Shown: piece after piece, positions 1 through 6,567 of the stretch
Layout: each line of letters opens with the position of its first letter
Numbering within the stretch: position 1 is the first letter of the stretch
NCBI GenBank assembly: GCA_012512865.1
Contig: JAAZDH010000069.1
Location: 1 to 7,135 of the forward strand
Direction of reading: 5' to 3'
DNA: 7,135 nucleotides
Source of the DNA: Clostridiaceae bacterium
GTDB taxonomy: Bacteria; Bacillota; Clostridia; Acetivibrionales; DUMC01
Program-made: the position numbers and the translations under genes
The notes under the pieces: model-generated
Seen by the model: only the letters and a program-made list of their open reading frames with translations
The model's database searches: none
What the model was told of the DNA's origin: nothing

Positions 1-674
1 TCCAATAAAACGGGTAAATATGCCACGGCTCTTGCCGTGCAAACATCAAATCTCTCCCTGTAGGACGGATTTTGGCCGTAATCCTCGGCCCTCCCGTGCA
101 AAGCCTTGATTTCGCCAAGTTTAAGCCTCCCGATGCATTCTTCCAGGAACTTTACTTTCTTTTCAACGGCGTCGATCATGGTAACATCCAGGTTTTCACA
201 TGCAATCTTAAGGGGAATGCCGGGGAAGCCGGCTCCTGAGCCGATATCAATAAGGCTGATCCTTTTTCTGCTTTCACGCGTTTCATAAGTATTAAGGATG
301 CCCGTGCCGCGGGGTTCCGTGGTATTCACTTCCGTGGTATTTACGCCGCCTTCACAATAAGTTCCTGGAGAATTTACACCGCAAGTCCATGCGGCATCCT
401 TACCATTCGCGCTGCAGGTTCCTGTGGTACCTGCATGGTTGTTTGCACAATTAGCGCGATAGTATGAAAGTATTACCGGGAGTATGGACAGGGAGTCAAT
501 AAAATGCTTTATTACTATATCAGTGTCTTCTTCTATCGAGGTAAGATTTATCCTCTCATTCCACTCCTTTAATAATTCCATGTATAAAAGGAACCTGGCG
601 GCCTGGTTTTTATCAAGATTTACGCCAAGCTCCCCCGCTCCTTCCACAAGCATGCTTTCCAAACAGGCACCCAT
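1..674 (-). CDS. rsmG: RsmG, 16S rRNA (guanine-527 N7) methyltransferase, partial, with an internal insertion
   Basis: RsmG (GidB) uses S-adenosylmethionine to methylate N7 of G527 in 16S rRNA. I translated the minus strand by hand from ATG at 674. The frame stays open to the window edge, giving about 224 residues, and the C-terminal part is missing. Family blocks seen are LLKEWNERINLTS (34-46), KHFIDSLSIL (56-65), the SAM-binding LIDIGSGAGFPGIPLKI (141-157), TMIDAVEKKVKFLEE (165-179) and FDVCTARAVAYLPVLL (209-224). The odd part is residues about 69-137, where relatives have only about 10-15 residues. It is Gly/Thr/Asn-rich, has four Cys (76, 87, 98, 107) and a VNTTE duplication (111-120). 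The frame is intact on both sides, so the gene is probably functional. It starts 29 nt after the mnmG stop with an AAAGGGG ribosome site, so it is co-transcribed with mnmG. Confidence 0.95.
   Translation of the reverse strand, partial: MGACLESMLVEGAGELGVNLDKNQAARFLLYMELLKEWNERINLTSIEEDTDIVIKHFIDSLSILPVILSYYRANCANNHAGTTGTCSANGKDAAWTCGVNSPGTYCEGGVNTTEVNTTEPRGTGILNTYETRESRKRISLIDIGSGAGFPGIPLKIACENLDVTMIDAVEKKVKFLEECIGRLKLGEIKALHGRAEDYGQNPSYRERFDVCTARAVAYLPVLL
315..344 (-). repeat. 15-bp tandem duplication inside the rsmG insertion
   Basis: Two adjacent 15-bp units (315-329 and 330-344) differ at one base. On the minus strand they encode VNTTE twice, residues 111-120 of RsmG. They lie within the segment that has no counterpart in normal RsmG proteins, which suggests that the insertion grew by repeat expansion. 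Confidence 0.8.
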
Positions 675-703
675 TTATTTTTATCCCCTTTATTCCCTGC
701 CTC

Positions 704-2593
704 CTATTTCTTACCCGTGTACTTCTCCAGGTATATCATAAGAACTGCAATATCCGCAGGGGAAACCCCGGCTATCCTTGAAGCCTGCCCCACGGACAGC
801 GGGCGTATTTTCCCCAGTTTTTGCCTTGCTTCTATTCTCAAGCCATGTATGGCTTCATAATCAATATCATCCGGTATCTTCCTGTTCTCAAGCTTCTTGA
901 ATTGCTCCACCTGCTGCATCTGCCTTTTTATATACCCCTCGTACTTTATTGCTATGGCAACCTGTTCCCTGACCTGGTAATCCAGTTCGGGCCTTTCACT
1001 GTCAACCTCGGCCAAATCCTCGTATGAAATTTCAGGCCTTTTTAAAAGCTCCGCAAGTTTTATCCCGGTTTTTACCGGGGTGCTGTTCTTTTTCTCAAGT
1101 AATGAGCTCAACTTCTCGCCAGGCGGCACCGTTGTTTTTTGAAGCCTTTCAATTTCCCTGTTTATAGCTTCCCATTTTCTTAAGAATTTTTCATACCTTT
1201 CTTTGCTAATCAGCCCTATTTCATAACCTATGGGGGTAAGCCTCAAGTCAGCGTTATCCTGCCTTAAAAGCAGCCTGTATTCCGCCCTGGAAGTCATTAT
1301 CCTGTATGGCTCCCTTACTCCTTTTGTTACAAGGTCGTCAATGAGCACCCCGATATATGCCTGGGACCTGTCCAGTACCAGCTTGGGCCTGCCCAAAACT
1401 TTATGCGCCGCATTTATACCCGCGATAAGCCCTTGGGCGGCTGCTTCCTCGTACCCGGAACTGCCGTTGATTTGCCCTGCGCAAAACAATCCCCCGGTGT
1501 TCTTTAGCTCGAGGGACGTATCAAGCTGCGCGGGGTTAACACAATAATACTCAATGGCGTATCCTGTCCTCATAATTGAAACATTTTCAAGCCCCGGCAA
1601 AGTTTTTATCATTTGAACCTGGACATCTTCCGGCAGGCTGCTTGACATTCCCTGCAGGTACATCTCCTGGGTATTTAAGCCCATTGGCTCGATGAACACC
1701 TGGTGTGAAGGTTTGTCGGCAAATTTAACTATTTTATCTTCAATTGAAGGGCAGTACCTTGTCCCTATGCCTTCTATAGCCCCGCTGTACAACGGTGACC
1801 TGTGAAGGTTGTCCCGTATCACTTTGTGGGTTTCTTCGTTTGTATGAATAAGCCAGCAAGGTACCTGCTCTATTTCAATCTTTCCAGTTTCAAAGGAAAA
1901 AGGAGTTATCACATCGTCGCCGGGTTGTTCAACAGCCTTTGAAAAATCTATGCTCCTGCGGTTTATCCTTGCAGGGGTCCCTGTCTTGAACCTGAACAGC
2001 TCGATACCATGTTTTTTCAAGCTTTCCGCAAGCATTTTTGCAGGGAAAAGACCGTCCGGGCCGCTTTCAATAGATACATCCCCTATGATGACCTTGCCGC
2101 CGAGATAGGTCCCGGTTGCCAGGACCGCGGCCTTGCAGGAGTATATCGCCCCCGTGCGGGCCTTTACCGCCGTAATATGCCTTTTGTCACCCTCGCCTTC
2201 CACGATAATTTCTACGATTTCGGCCTGTTTTATATCAAGGTTTTCCTGCATCTCCAGGGTATTTTTCATTATGGCATGGTACTTCTTCCTGTCCACCTGG
2301 GCCCGTAGCGAGTAAACAGCAGGCCCTTTTGCCTTGTTTAACACCTTCAGCTGTATCAGGGATTTATCCGTCACCTTCCCCATTTCACCGCCAAGGGCAT
2401 CAATTTCCCGCACAAGGTGCCCTTTTCCTGTTCCCCCGACACTTGGATTACAAGGCATGTTCGCTATACTGTCAAGATTCATGACAAATATTGCGGTCCT
2501 GCACCCCAACCGCGCTGAAGCCAGCGCCGCTTCACACCCGGCATGCCCGGCTCCCACCACTATAACATCATAATTACCAGCAATATAGTCCAT
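704..2593 (-). CDS. mnmG: MnmG (GidA), tRNA wobble-uridine 5-carboxymethylaminomethyl modification enzyme, FAD subunit
   Basis: MnmG is the FAD/NADH-dependent partner of MnmE. The complex installs the (carboxymethyl)aminomethyl group at C5 of wobble U34 in several tRNAs, using methylene-tetrahydrofolate. The protein is complete at 629 residues, the normal family length. It shows the Rossmann GxGxxG at 14-19 (GAGHAG), the conserved MPCNPSVGG with Cys48, the RYCPSIEDK block with the second conserved Cys at about 281, SGYEEAAAQGLIAG, RIMTSRAEYRLLLRQDNAD, and the C-terminal helical domain ending in RPLSVGQASRIAGVSPADIAVL. I chose ATG at 2593, since MDYIAGNYDVIVVGAG matches the family N-terminus. 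The in-frame GTG at 2608 overlaps the Shine-Dalgarno sequence and is unlikely to be used. The stop is UAG. It lies downstream of mnmE, separated by a large palindromic element that may reduce read-through, and upstream of rsmG. Confidence 0.97.
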   Translation of the reverse strand: MDYIAGNYDVIVVGAGHAGCEAALASARLGCRTAIFVMNLDSIANMPCNPSVGGTGKGHLVREIDALGGEMGKVTDKSLIQLKVLNKAKGPAVYSLRAQVDRKKYHAIMKNTLEMQENLDIKQAEIVEIIVEGEGDKRHITAVKARTGAIYSCKAAVLATGTYLGGKVIIGDVSIESGPDGLFPAKMLAESLKKHGIELFRFKTGTPARINRRSIDFSKAVEQPGDDVITPFSFETGKIEIEQVPCWLIHTNEETHKVIRDNLHRSPLYSGAIEGIGTRYCPSIEDKIVKFADKPSHQVFIEPMGLNTQEMYLQGMSSSLPEDVQVQMIKTLPGLENVSIMRTGYAIEYYCVNPAQLDTSLELKNTGGLFCAGQINGSSGYEEAAAQGLIAGINAAHKVLGRPKLVLDRSQAYIGVLIDDLVTKGVREPYRIMTSRAEYRLLLRQDNADLRLTPIGYEIGLISKERYEKFLRKWEAINREIERLQKTTVPPGEKLSSLLEKKNSTPVKTGIKLAELLKRPEISYEDLAEVDSERPELDYQVREQVAIAIKYEGYIKRQMQQVEQFKKLENRKIPDDIDYEAIHGLRIEARQKLGKIRPLSVGQASRIAGVSPADIAVLMIYLEKYTGKK

Positions 2594-2607
2594 ATAAACT
2601 GGCAGCA

Positions 2608-2614
2608 CTCCCTC
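2608..2614 (-). promoter_or_regulatory. Ribosome binding site of mnmG
   Basis: GAGGGAG on the minus strand ends 14 nt before the ATG at 2593. The GTG at 2608 starts on the last base of this motif, so the motif cannot serve that codon. The spacing to the ATG is long, but jag has a similar 14-nt spacing. Confidence 0.6.
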
Positions 2615-2625
2615 TTTTCTTATAA

Positions 2626-2686
2626 TGACACGGGGACGGGGTTAGTGTCACCACCGGGAGGTGACACTAACCCCGTCCCCGTGTCA
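2626..2686. repeat. Perfect 27-bp inverted repeat between mnmE and mnmG (REP/MITE-like)
   Basis: Bases 2626-2652 and 2660-2686 are exact reverse complements over 27 bp, with a 7-nt loop (ACCGGGA). The arm begins TGACACGGGGACGG and ends TTAGTGTCACC. The arms are much more GC-rich than nearby intergenic DNA. As RNA it would form a very stable hairpin in the mnmE-mnmG message. Neither side has a U-tract, so it is not a standard intrinsic terminator. From memory, palindromes beginning GACACGGGGACGG recur in many Clostridia genomes. I infer a dispersed element, possibly moved by a REP-associated (Y1) transposase, but no transposase is in the window. Confidence 0.85.
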
Positions 2687-2715
2687 CGCGTCCCCGTTTC
2701 ACGTCCCCGTGTCGC
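2674..2715. repeat. Three consecutive half-site copies of the palindromic element
   Basis: The motif CGTCCCCGTGTC, the outer end of the right arm, occurs at 2674-2685, again as CGTCCCCGTTTC at 2689-2700, and again as CGTCCCCGTGTC at 2702-2713. Start-to-start spacings are 15 and 13 bp. The last copy ends just before the mnmE stop codon (2718-2720). It looks like the edge of the element, or a relic of nested insertion or slippage. Confidence 0.75.
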
Positions 2716-2717
2716 AA

Positions 2718-4223
2718 TTACTTCCCGATGCAAAACCTGCTGAATATCCTTTCAAGTATTTCGTCGCTTATATTTTCTCCAGTAATCTCCCCGAGGTAAT
2801 TAACTGCATTCCTGATATCAATTGCTATGCAATCCAGGGTTATATTTGCATGGTAAGCTGATATGGCATCGTTTACGCTGTTTAATGCTTTCTCCACCAG
2901 GCTTGCATGCCGCACATTAGTCATGATCCCCTCTATGCCGGCTTCAATCTCTCCTTCCATGAAAAGTCTTGATATTTCCTTTTCCAGTTCTTCCATTCCC
3001 CTGCCATCTTTCATTGACGATTTTATAACGGCAATGCCAGCCCCTTGTATCATACCTTTTAATTCACCATTGCCTTTTATTTTTCCATCGATTAATTCGC
3101 TTAATTTATTATCTATTAATTCATTGCCTTCCAGTCTGCTGTCCCTCAACCCGTTTAAACCCCGGGAGTTCGGGTTCGCACCCTTTAAATCCTCCTGCTT
3201 TTCCACCAGGTCTATTTTATTCAGCATGATTATTTTCTTCTTTTCACCAATTAATTGCAATATGGCAGCATCCGCAGGGGTAAAGCCCTCTCCCGTATCT
3301 ATCATCATAATGACCAAGTCGGCGGATTCTATTGCTTTCATGGTTTTTTCCGCACCTATCTTCTCCACAAGGTCACTTGTTTCCCTTATCCCGGCCGTAT
3401 CTATTATATTTAAAGGAATGCCTCCCATGTTAATATACTCCTCTATCGTGTCCCTGGTTGTGCCGGGGATGTCGGTTACGATTGCCCTGTTACGGCCTGT
3501 CAGGCGGTTTAAAAGGGAAGACTTGCCCACGTTCGGCCTCCCTATTATCACTGCATTTACACCTTCCATTATTACTTTCCCTTTATCAAATTTTGAAAGC
3601 AAACCGGAAAGCTCCTCCCTGGCTTTTTCCATCCCCTTGTAAAGGGATTCCCCCGTTATCTTGTCAAAGTCCTCTTCCGGGAAGTCCAGGGTGGATTCAA
3701 CATGGGCAACCAGTTCTACCAATTCATCCCTTATTTCTTTTATTTTCTCCGACAATGCCCCTTCCAGCTGTGCCAGCGCAGCCTTTGAACTCAGGGCCGT
3801 TTTTGCGTTAATGATATCGATTACGGCTTCGGCCTGGGCTAGATCAATCCGCCCGTTAAGAAAAGCCCTTTTTGTAAATTCTCCCGGCCCGGCAAGCCTG
3901 GCACCATGCCTGGTAACCAGCTCCAGCACCTTTTTTAGCACGATTATCCCGCCATGGCAGTTAATCTCGACAACATCCTCCCTTGTGAACGTGTTTGGCT
4001 TTTCCATTTTCGTCAAAAGGACCTCGTCGAGGACTGAGCCATCCAAGTCATCTATTATTTTCCCATAATTTATGGTATGAGATTTCATCTCTTTTACGCT
4101 TCTTTTACCTTTAAAGATCTTCTCCGCGATTTCGAAGGCTTTATCCCCGCTTATCCTGACAATGCCTATTCCCCCGCTTCCATATGGAGTAGAAACCGCG
4201 GCGATGGTATCATTGTAAAGCAT
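2718..4223 (-). CDS. mnmE: MnmE (TrmE/ThdF), tRNA modification GTPase, with an expanded G domain
   Basis: MnmE is the GTPase subunit of the MnmE-MnmG tRNA wobble-uridine modification complex. Its N-terminal domain binds the folate one-carbon donor, and its G domain works by K+-dependent dimerisation. Visible parts are the N-terminal DTIAAVSTPYGSGGIGIVRISG (5-26), NTFTREDVVEINCHGG (77-92), GEFTKRAFLNGRIDLAQAEAV, P-loop GRPNVGKSS (228-236), G2 TTRD (255-258), G3 DTAG (275-278), G4 NKID (335-338) and the C-terminal FCIGK with Cys498. Length is 501 residues against about 455-460 usually. The excess is a low-complexity stretch, about 340-396, between G4 and the G5-like SSM (402-404; SAK in many relatives). 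Start is ATG at 4223, where the protein aligns from MLYNDTIAAVSTP. The ribosome site is weak. An intrinsic terminator lies upstream, so mnmE-mnmG-rsmG probably has its own promoter or relies on read-through. Confidence 0.97.
   Translation of the reverse strand: MLYNDTIAAVSTPYGSGGIGIVRISGDKAFEIAEKIFKGKRSVKEMKSHTINYGKIIDDLDGSVLDEVLLTKMEKPNTFTREDVVEINCHGGIIVLKKVLELVTRHGARLAGPGEFTKRAFLNGRIDLAQAEAVIDIINAKTALSSKAALAQLEGALSEKIKEIRDELVELVAHVESTLDFPEEDFDKITGESLYKGMEKAREELSGLLSKFDKGKVIMEGVNAVIIGRPNVGKSSLLNRLTGRNRAIVTDIPGTTRDTIEEYINMGGIPLNIIDTAGIRETSDLVEKIGAEKTMKAIESADLVIMMIDTGEGFTPADAAILQLIGEKKKIIMLNKIDLVEKQEDLKGANPNSRGLNGLRDSRLEGNELIDNKLSELIDGKIKGNGELKGMIQGAGIAVIKSSMKDGRGMEELEKEISRLFMEGEIEAGIEGIMTNVRHASLVEKALNSVNDAISAYHANITLDCIAIDIRNAVNYLGEITGENISDEILERIFSRFCIGK
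3059..3130 (-). repeat. Direct repeats inside the mnmE G-domain insertion
   Basis: On the + strand TTAATTCACCATTGCCTT (3059-3076) recurs, minus three bases, as TTAATTCATTGCCTT (3116-3130). A further ATTAATTC sits at 3091-3098. In the protein this gives related EGNEL and KGNGEL segments at about residues 365-389. The copies lie only in the extra segment, which supports growth by local duplication. Confidence 0.65.
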
Positions 4224-4268
4224 TAATATCCACGTGCCCCTTCCCTGCCAGGAATTACACTAAGTTGC

Positions 4269-4300
4269 AAAAAGGTTCAAGAGTAATTACATCTTGAACC
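4269..4300 (-). terminator. Intrinsic terminator after jag
   Basis: GGTTCAAGA (4274-4282) and TCTTGAACC (4292-4300) form a perfect 9-bp stem with a 9-nt loop. Read on the minus strand the stem is followed by five T (4273-4269). It lies about 70 nt beyond the jag stop and 46 nt before the mnmE start, so it divides the gene block into two transcription units or attenuates mnmE. Confidence 0.8.
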
Positions 4301-4372
4301 CTGGAACTATAATATAAGCCGCCAATTTGTGAAGGCAAATCTTCAATTTGTTTGTGTTATTGCCAAAGGAGT

Positions 4373-4993
4373 TTATTTAAGCGATATAACCACTTTCCTG
4401 TTCGGCTCATCTCCTATGCTGTATGTTTTTACGTATTTATTGTTCTGCAGCGTAGAGTGTATTATTCTTCTTTCGTATGGAGACATGGGCTCCAGTGTTA
4501 TATTTTTCTTGCTTTTAATCACCCTTTCGGCAAGCTTGTGGGAAAGTTTTACCAGCGTGTCTTCTCTTCTTTTCCTGTAGTTTTCGATATCTATGATAAC
4601 CTTTTTATAATCTCCCTTCCCATTATTAACAACCAGGCACGAAAGGAACTGCAGCGCTTCCAAGGTTTCGCCCCTCCTACCTATAATTATCCCGCTGTCT
4701 TCACCTTCAATCTTCACATAAACAGCTTTATCATCTTCCTCGACAACCATTTGTACATTCAAATTCATCTTTTCAAAAACTTCGTCCAAGAATTTTTTTA
4801 CCCTTTCTCCAGGCGTCTCCTTTAAAGTAACCCTTACCCTGGCTGTTTTTGTCCCTATGAGCCCAAAGATACCCTTATTGCCTTCATCCAACACTTCGAC
4901 ATCTACCTGGCTTCTTTCAACTTTCAATTCATCAAGGGCCCTGGAGATGGCTTCTTCCACGGTTCTACCCATTTTTTCCAACACAGTAGACAT
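4373..4993 (-). CDS. jag: Jag/KhpB, KH-R3H RNA-binding protein
   Basis: Jag (also called SpoIIIJ-associated protein, KhpB or EloR) is a cytoplasmic RNA-binding protein. In Gram-positive bacteria it works with KhpA in post-transcriptional control of cell elongation and division. The 206 residues show all three domains. A Jag-N domain spans about 3-52, with the GNKGIFGLIG loop at 38-47. A type II KH domain spans about 70-137, with the nucleic-acid-gripping GRRG at 105-108 in GIIIGRRGETLEALQ. An R3H domain spans about 143-206, with its R-x3-H pair as Arg175 and His179. The ATG abuts the yidC stop codon with no gap. A strong AAGGAGG lies inside the end of yidC, 14 nt upstream, so translation is probably coupled to yidC. 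A terminator follows. Confidence 0.95.
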   Translation of the reverse strand: MSTVLEKMGRTVEEAISRALDELKVERSQVDVEVLDEGNKGIFGLIGTKTARVRVTLKETPGERVKKFLDEVFEKMNLNVQMVVEEDDKAVYVKIEGEDSGIIIGRRGETLEALQFLSCLVVNNGKGDYKKVIIDIENYRKRREDTLVKLSHKLAERVIKSKKNITLEPMSPYERRIIHSTLQNNKYVKTYSIGDEPNRKVVISLK

Positions 4994-5881
4994 TTATTTT
5001 CCGGTAGCCTCCTTCTTTCCCTTTTTTTTGATAACAAACTCATTAATATAAAGCTGCTGTAAAATCTGGAATACGTTACTAGCTATCCAATAAAAGACAA
5101 CTCCTGCCGGCAGCTGGAAAGAAAATAACAGGGTCATTATTGGGCCTATCAGCATCATTGAACTTGCAGAAGAACTTGCTGCGTCCTTTTCTCCTTTCCC
5201 CTGGGCTTTTGGAGTCATCATCCTGGATGAAATGTAGGTTGTGGCCACGGCCAAAATTGGAATTAAAAGGAGAGGAAGGTATGTTGCTGCCTGTGCCCCA
5301 AAAAGGAGCCTTGTATCAAAGGAAGGGACCAGGCCCAGGTTAATCCCTAGGAAATTCAAGTCTATAAGTTCTTCCGGCTTTAACAAGTCACTTACATTTG
5401 CAATCTCCGATATATGCTCGTTGAAATAATTCAATACGCCTATTTCCCTGGAAGCCATTATAGCCGATTTTCCCATAGCTTGAGATACGTATTCCACCAG
5501 CTTGCTTACCTGTTCCGGTGTTTTATTCAGCAAGAATCTAAGCGGCTGGTTAATGGCCCAGTATAATGAAAACATTATAGGCAGCTGTATGATAAGAGGA
5601 AGACATCCGCTTGCAGGGTTATACTTGTGCTCCTGGTAAAGCTTTAGTAGTTCCTGGTTCATTTTCTCCTTGTCATTCTTGTAACGCCTTTGTATATCCT
5701 GTATTAAAGGCTGTATTTCCTGCATTTTAGCCGTTGAACGGTATTGCTTGATTGTGAGCGGCAAAAGGATTAGTTTTATTAAAAAAGTGAACAATATTAT
5801 GGATAAACCATAGTTTTTAAATGCCATGGTATTGTATATGAAATATAAAAACTGTCCTAACGGTTTTACAATAAAATCCAT
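4994..5881 (-). CDS. yidC: YidC/Oxa1-family membrane protein insertase
   Basis: YidC inserts and folds membrane proteins, alone or with SecYEG. This 295-residue protein is the Gram-positive five-segment form. TM1 is about 24-44, followed by a charged cytoplasmic helical hairpin (47-88). TM2 is about 92-112 (CLPLIIQLPIMFSLYWAI), TM3 about 198-218, and TM4-TM5 about 241-277, with FQLPAGVVFYWIASNVFQI. The C-tail is Lys-rich. No lipobox Cys is seen near the N-terminus, unlike Bacillus SpoIIIJ. The groove residue that is Arg in B. subtilis SpoIIIJ and E. coli YidC aligns with Lys36 here (TFLIKLILLP), so the positive charge is kept. The loop between TM2 and the conserved NFLGINLG (176-183) is long, about 60 residues. 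Start is ATG at 5881, with AGAGGAAG about 8 nt upstream, 18 nt after yidD. Confidence 0.96.
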   Translation of the reverse strand: MDFIVKPLGQFLYFIYNTMAFKNYGLSIILFTFLIKLILLPLTIKQYRSTAKMQEIQPLIQDIQRRYKNDKEKMNQELLKLYQEHKYNPASGCLPLIIQLPIMFSLYWAINQPLRFLLNKTPEQVSKLVEYVSQAMGKSAIMASREIGVLNYFNEHISEIANVSDLLKPEELIDLNFLGINLGLVPSFDTRLLFGAQAATYLPLLLIPILAVATTYISSRMMTPKAQGKGEKDAASSSASSMMLIGPIMTLLFSFQLPAGVVFYWIASNVFQILQQLYINEFVIKKKGKKEATGK

Positions 5882-5899
5882 TCCAATAATCTTCCTCTC

Positions 5900-6112
5900 T
5901 TATTCTAAAGGATCATATCCACCGGGGTTAAAGGGATGGCACCTTAAAACCCTCTTTATTGCAATGATAGATCCTTTAACCGTGCCGTATTTTTCAACAG
6001 CGCTTAGCGCATATTGAGAACAAGTAGGGTAAAACCTGCAGCAAGGTGCTTTTAAAGGTGATATATATTTTCTGTATATTTTAATCAACCATATTATCAA
6101 TTTTTTAAGCAA
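5900..6112 (-). CDS. yidD: YidD, membrane protein insertion efficiency factor
   Basis: YidD is a small membrane-associated protein that helps insertion of YidC-dependent proteins and is nearly always encoded between rnpA and yidC. The 70 residues match the family throughout. An amphipathic N-terminal helix (LKKLIIWLIKIYRKYISPL) is followed by CRFYPTCSQYA (25-35, with the conserved Cys pair) and RCHPFNPGGYDP (57-68). The start codon is TTG at 6112, supported by an AGAGGAG ribosome site 8 nt upstream. The frame overlaps the end of rnpA by 16 nt, so translation is probably coupled. No ATG start is available near the conserved N-terminus. Confidence 0.95.
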   Translation of the reverse strand: MLKKLIIWLIKIYRKYISPLKAPCCRFYPTCSQYALSAVEKYGTVKGSIIAIKRVLRCHPFNPGGYDPLE

Positions 6113-6465
6113 TTACACGTCTCCTCTTTCAAGAGCAAGAGTTTTTTCAGCAAAAAAAACATTTCTCTTCTTATATCATAAAAATCAGGCAGTTTTTCGC
6201 TGTTCCTTATAACAAACACAATATCATGGCCTGTTTTAATCATGGCTTCCATGAGCCTGTAGTTTTCCTTTATAAGCCTCTTGATCTTATTTCTTCTCAC
6301 GCTTTTCCCGACTTTTTTGCTTGCAGTAATCCCTATCCGGTTAATGTTATCACTGAGCCTGTTATACAGTGAGTACACCACTATATATCTTCCTGCATAA
6401 AATTTCCCGTTTTTATAAACTTTTTGAAAATCCCTGTTGTTTCTTAAAGGGACTGTCCTCTTCAT
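6097..6465 (-). CDS. rnpA: RNase P protein component
   Basis: RnpA is the protein cofactor of ribonuclease P. It binds the leader of precursor tRNAs and helps the catalytic RNA (rnpB, not in this window) mature tRNA 5' ends. The 122-residue length is typical. The N-terminal RNNRDFQKVYKNGK (8-21) and the diagnostic RNR signature in SKKVGKSVRRNKIKRLIKENYR (49-70, with RRNKIKR at 57-63) are clear, followed by GHDIVFVIR (79-87). Start is ATG at 6463-6465 with a GAGAGGA site 5 nt or so upstream. It lies 127 nt after rpmH, behind an attenuator-like hairpin, and overlaps yidD at its 3' end. Confidence 0.97.
   Translation of the reverse strand: MKRTVPLRNNRDFQKVYKNGKFYAGRYIVVYSLYNRLSDNINRIGITASKKVGKSVRRNKIKRLIKENYRLMEAMIKTGHDIVFVIRNSEKLPDFYDIRREMFFLLKKLLLLKEETCNCLKN
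6121..6127 (-). promoter_or_regulatory. Ribosome binding site fixing the TTG start of yidD
   Basis: AGAGGAG on the minus strand lies inside rnpA, exactly 8 nt before the TTG at 6112. This ideal spacing selects the non-ATG start. Confidence 0.75.
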
Positions 6466-6567
6466 CTCTTCCTCTCGCGTATTAAGTTTTCACCAGCCCT
6501 TTTAATGACGCCCTCTTAAATAATGCCGCTTGAACAATACCTATTTAACTATTATCCTGGTTCATAG

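Noticed and set aside
264..470. Intein or frameshift explaining the extra RsmG sequence
   Set aside because: The insertion is far too short for an intein and has no splice-junction motifs; the reading frame is continuous and conserved on both sides, so no frameshift is needed.
484..741. 85-codon frame on the + strand over the rsmG start and the mnmG end
   Set aside because: It is antisense to two recognised genes, has no family resemblance and no ribosome site.
2594..2608. GTG start at 2608 giving MnmG five extra residues
   Set aside because: The GTG begins on the last base of the only Shine-Dalgarno sequence, while ATG at 2593 gives the family-typical N-terminus and length.
2626..2686. Palindrome as an intrinsic terminator for mnmE
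   Set aside because: No run of U follows the stem in either direction; the minus-strand sequence after it is ATTATAAGAAAAG.
2674..2715. Short CRISPR-like array from the CGTCCCCGT repeats
   Set aside because: The units are 12-14 bp with almost no spacer, and no cas gene is present.
2863..3642. Long open frame of 259 codons on the + strand opposite mnmE
   Set aside because: It lies wholly within the clearly conserved mnmE gene, the translation is Ser/Pro/Phe/Ile-rich with no recognisable domain, and no ribosome site or promoter supports it.
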